Shown here one piece after another: positions 6,807-7,003 of a stretch of 7,003 nucleotides of DNA. This DNA comes from CAYXRK01 sp964467615 (lineage in GTDB: Bacteria; Hydrogenedentota; Hydrogenedentia; Hydrogenedentales; GCA-2746185): NCBI GenBank assembly GCA_964467615.1, contig CAYXRK010000227.1, positions 1-7,003 of the forward strand. The letters are read 5' to 3'. The translations under genes and the position numbers were made by a program. The notes below the pieces were generated by a model that had not been told where the DNA came from, did no database searches, and worked only from the letters and a program-made list of their open reading frames with translations. Numbering within the stretch: position 1 is the first letter of the stretch; every line of letters begins with the position of its first letter.

Positions 6807-6827
6807 GTTCTACGTTCAATGTTCAAA
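6807..6827. repeat. Three tandem heptamers GTTCNNN upstream of the CMD-family gene
   Basis: Plus-strand units GTTCTAC, GTTCAAT and GTTCAAA follow each other without a gap. The last two differ at one base. The stretch 6811-6830 is also an imperfect palindrome (TAC at one end, GTA at the other). It lies about 40-60 nt upstream of the start codon, so it could be an operator, or simply a short heptad repeat. Confidence 0.5.
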
Positions 6828-6830
6828 GTA

Positions 6831-6943
6831 CATCGCGGCCACGTACACAACCCGCCGTCTCTAAAACGCAGGATACAATAGACTGGTGCATTCAACGAGA
6901 ATCCACCAAATTCGACCCCCCTGTCTTGGCCGTCGAACTTCAA
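6831..6943. other. Apparently non-coding stretch upstream of the CMD-family gene
   Basis: About 110 bp with no recognisable gene on either strand. It contains a TACAAT (6874-6879, plus strand) that looks like a -10 box but lacks a credible -35. I see no hairpin terminator or RNA gene. The promoter of the CMD-family gene should lie here or in the repeat next to it, but I could not pick a convincing one. Confidence 0.5.
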
Positions 6944-7003
6944 CCCCCCCCCCCCCCCCCCCCCCCCCCACCCCCCCCCCCCCCCCCCACACCCCCCCCC
7001 CAA
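6944..7003. repeat. Terminal poly-C tract (probable contig-end artefact)
   Basis: Runs of 26 C (6944-6969), 18 C (6971-6988) and 10 C (6992-7001), broken only by single A residues, up to the last two bases. Such a tract is unlike the rest of the window. As poly-G on the other strand it matches the no-signal artefact of two-colour Illumina chemistry extended by an assembler. It should not be read as genomic sequence. Confidence 0.85.

Noticed and set aside
6766..6819. TTG start giving a 152-residue CMD-family protein
   Set aside because: The strong GGAGGT lies inside this extension and is well spaced for the ATG at 6765; the added residues do not resemble the family and begin within the heptamer repeat.
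6886..6943. Possible plus-strand gene start (GTG at 6886) after the TACAAT box
   Set aside because: No ribosome binding site, no recognisable protein, and the frame runs at once into the poly-C tract, so nothing can be supported.
6755..7003. Glycine-rich minus-strand open frame starting in the poly-C tract
   Set aside because: The glycine run is only the translation of the terminal poly-G, which is probably an artefact; the rest overlaps the upstream region of the CMD-family gene.
1..7003. CRISPR array, tRNA, rRNA, insertion sequence or phage genes
   Set aside because: No regularly spaced repeats, no cloverleaf-like or rRNA-like stretches and no transposase, integrase or phage motifs were seen on either strand.

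Overview
This is a GC-rich bacterial window with six protein genes, tightly packed and without RNA genes, phage genes, transposases or CRISPR arrays. The organism cannot be named from the sequence. The mix of genes (a molybdenum oxidoreductase with FdhD, a secreted S15-type hydrolase, an OFA-like transporter, a HEAT-type DUF1186-like protein, a CMD-family enzyme) fits a free-living, metabolically versatile bacterium. The right end decays into a poly-C tract that looks like a contig-end artefact, so an environmental or draft assembly is likely.

Left half, minus strand (transcribed right to left from about 4160): a three-gene operon. First is a secreted alpha/beta hydrolase of the CocE/NonD (peptidase S15) family at 2465-4132. 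It is followed after 4 nt by fdhD (1651-2460), the sulfurtransferase that activates formate-dehydrogenase-type molybdoenzymes. An ATGA overlap then joins fdhD to a molybdopterin oxidoreductase of the FdhF/YdeP type (1-1654), which runs off the left edge. The oxidoreductase carries an apparent single-base deletion near position 80: the family-typical sequence continues in the other frame.

Middle: a 102-bp divergent intergenic region (4133-4234) with candidate promoters in both directions whose -35 boxes overlap. To the right, on the plus strand, are a 12-helix major facilitator transporter resembling the oxalate/formate antiporter group (GTG start, strong ribosome binding site, 4235-5506) and, 12 nt downstream, a helical-repeat protein resembling DUF1186 with a strongly basic C-terminus (5519-6346).

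Right end: a carboxymuconolactone-decarboxylase-family protein on the minus strand (6361-6765), convergent with the DUF1186-like gene. Upstream of it are a short heptamer repeat and about 120 bp without a convincing gene, then the poly-C tract from 6944 to the end.

How the genes may work together (inference): FdhD almost certainly matures the oxidoreductase encoded next to it. The divergent carboxylate-type transporter could supply or remove its substrate, and the secreted hydrolase could release a precursor outside the cytoplasm, but nothing in the sequence fixes the substrate. I see no strong evidence of a wholly new system. The most concrete points are the frameshift, the unusual iron-sulfur cysteine pattern, the hydrolase-fdhD-oxidoreductase operon and the terminal artefact.
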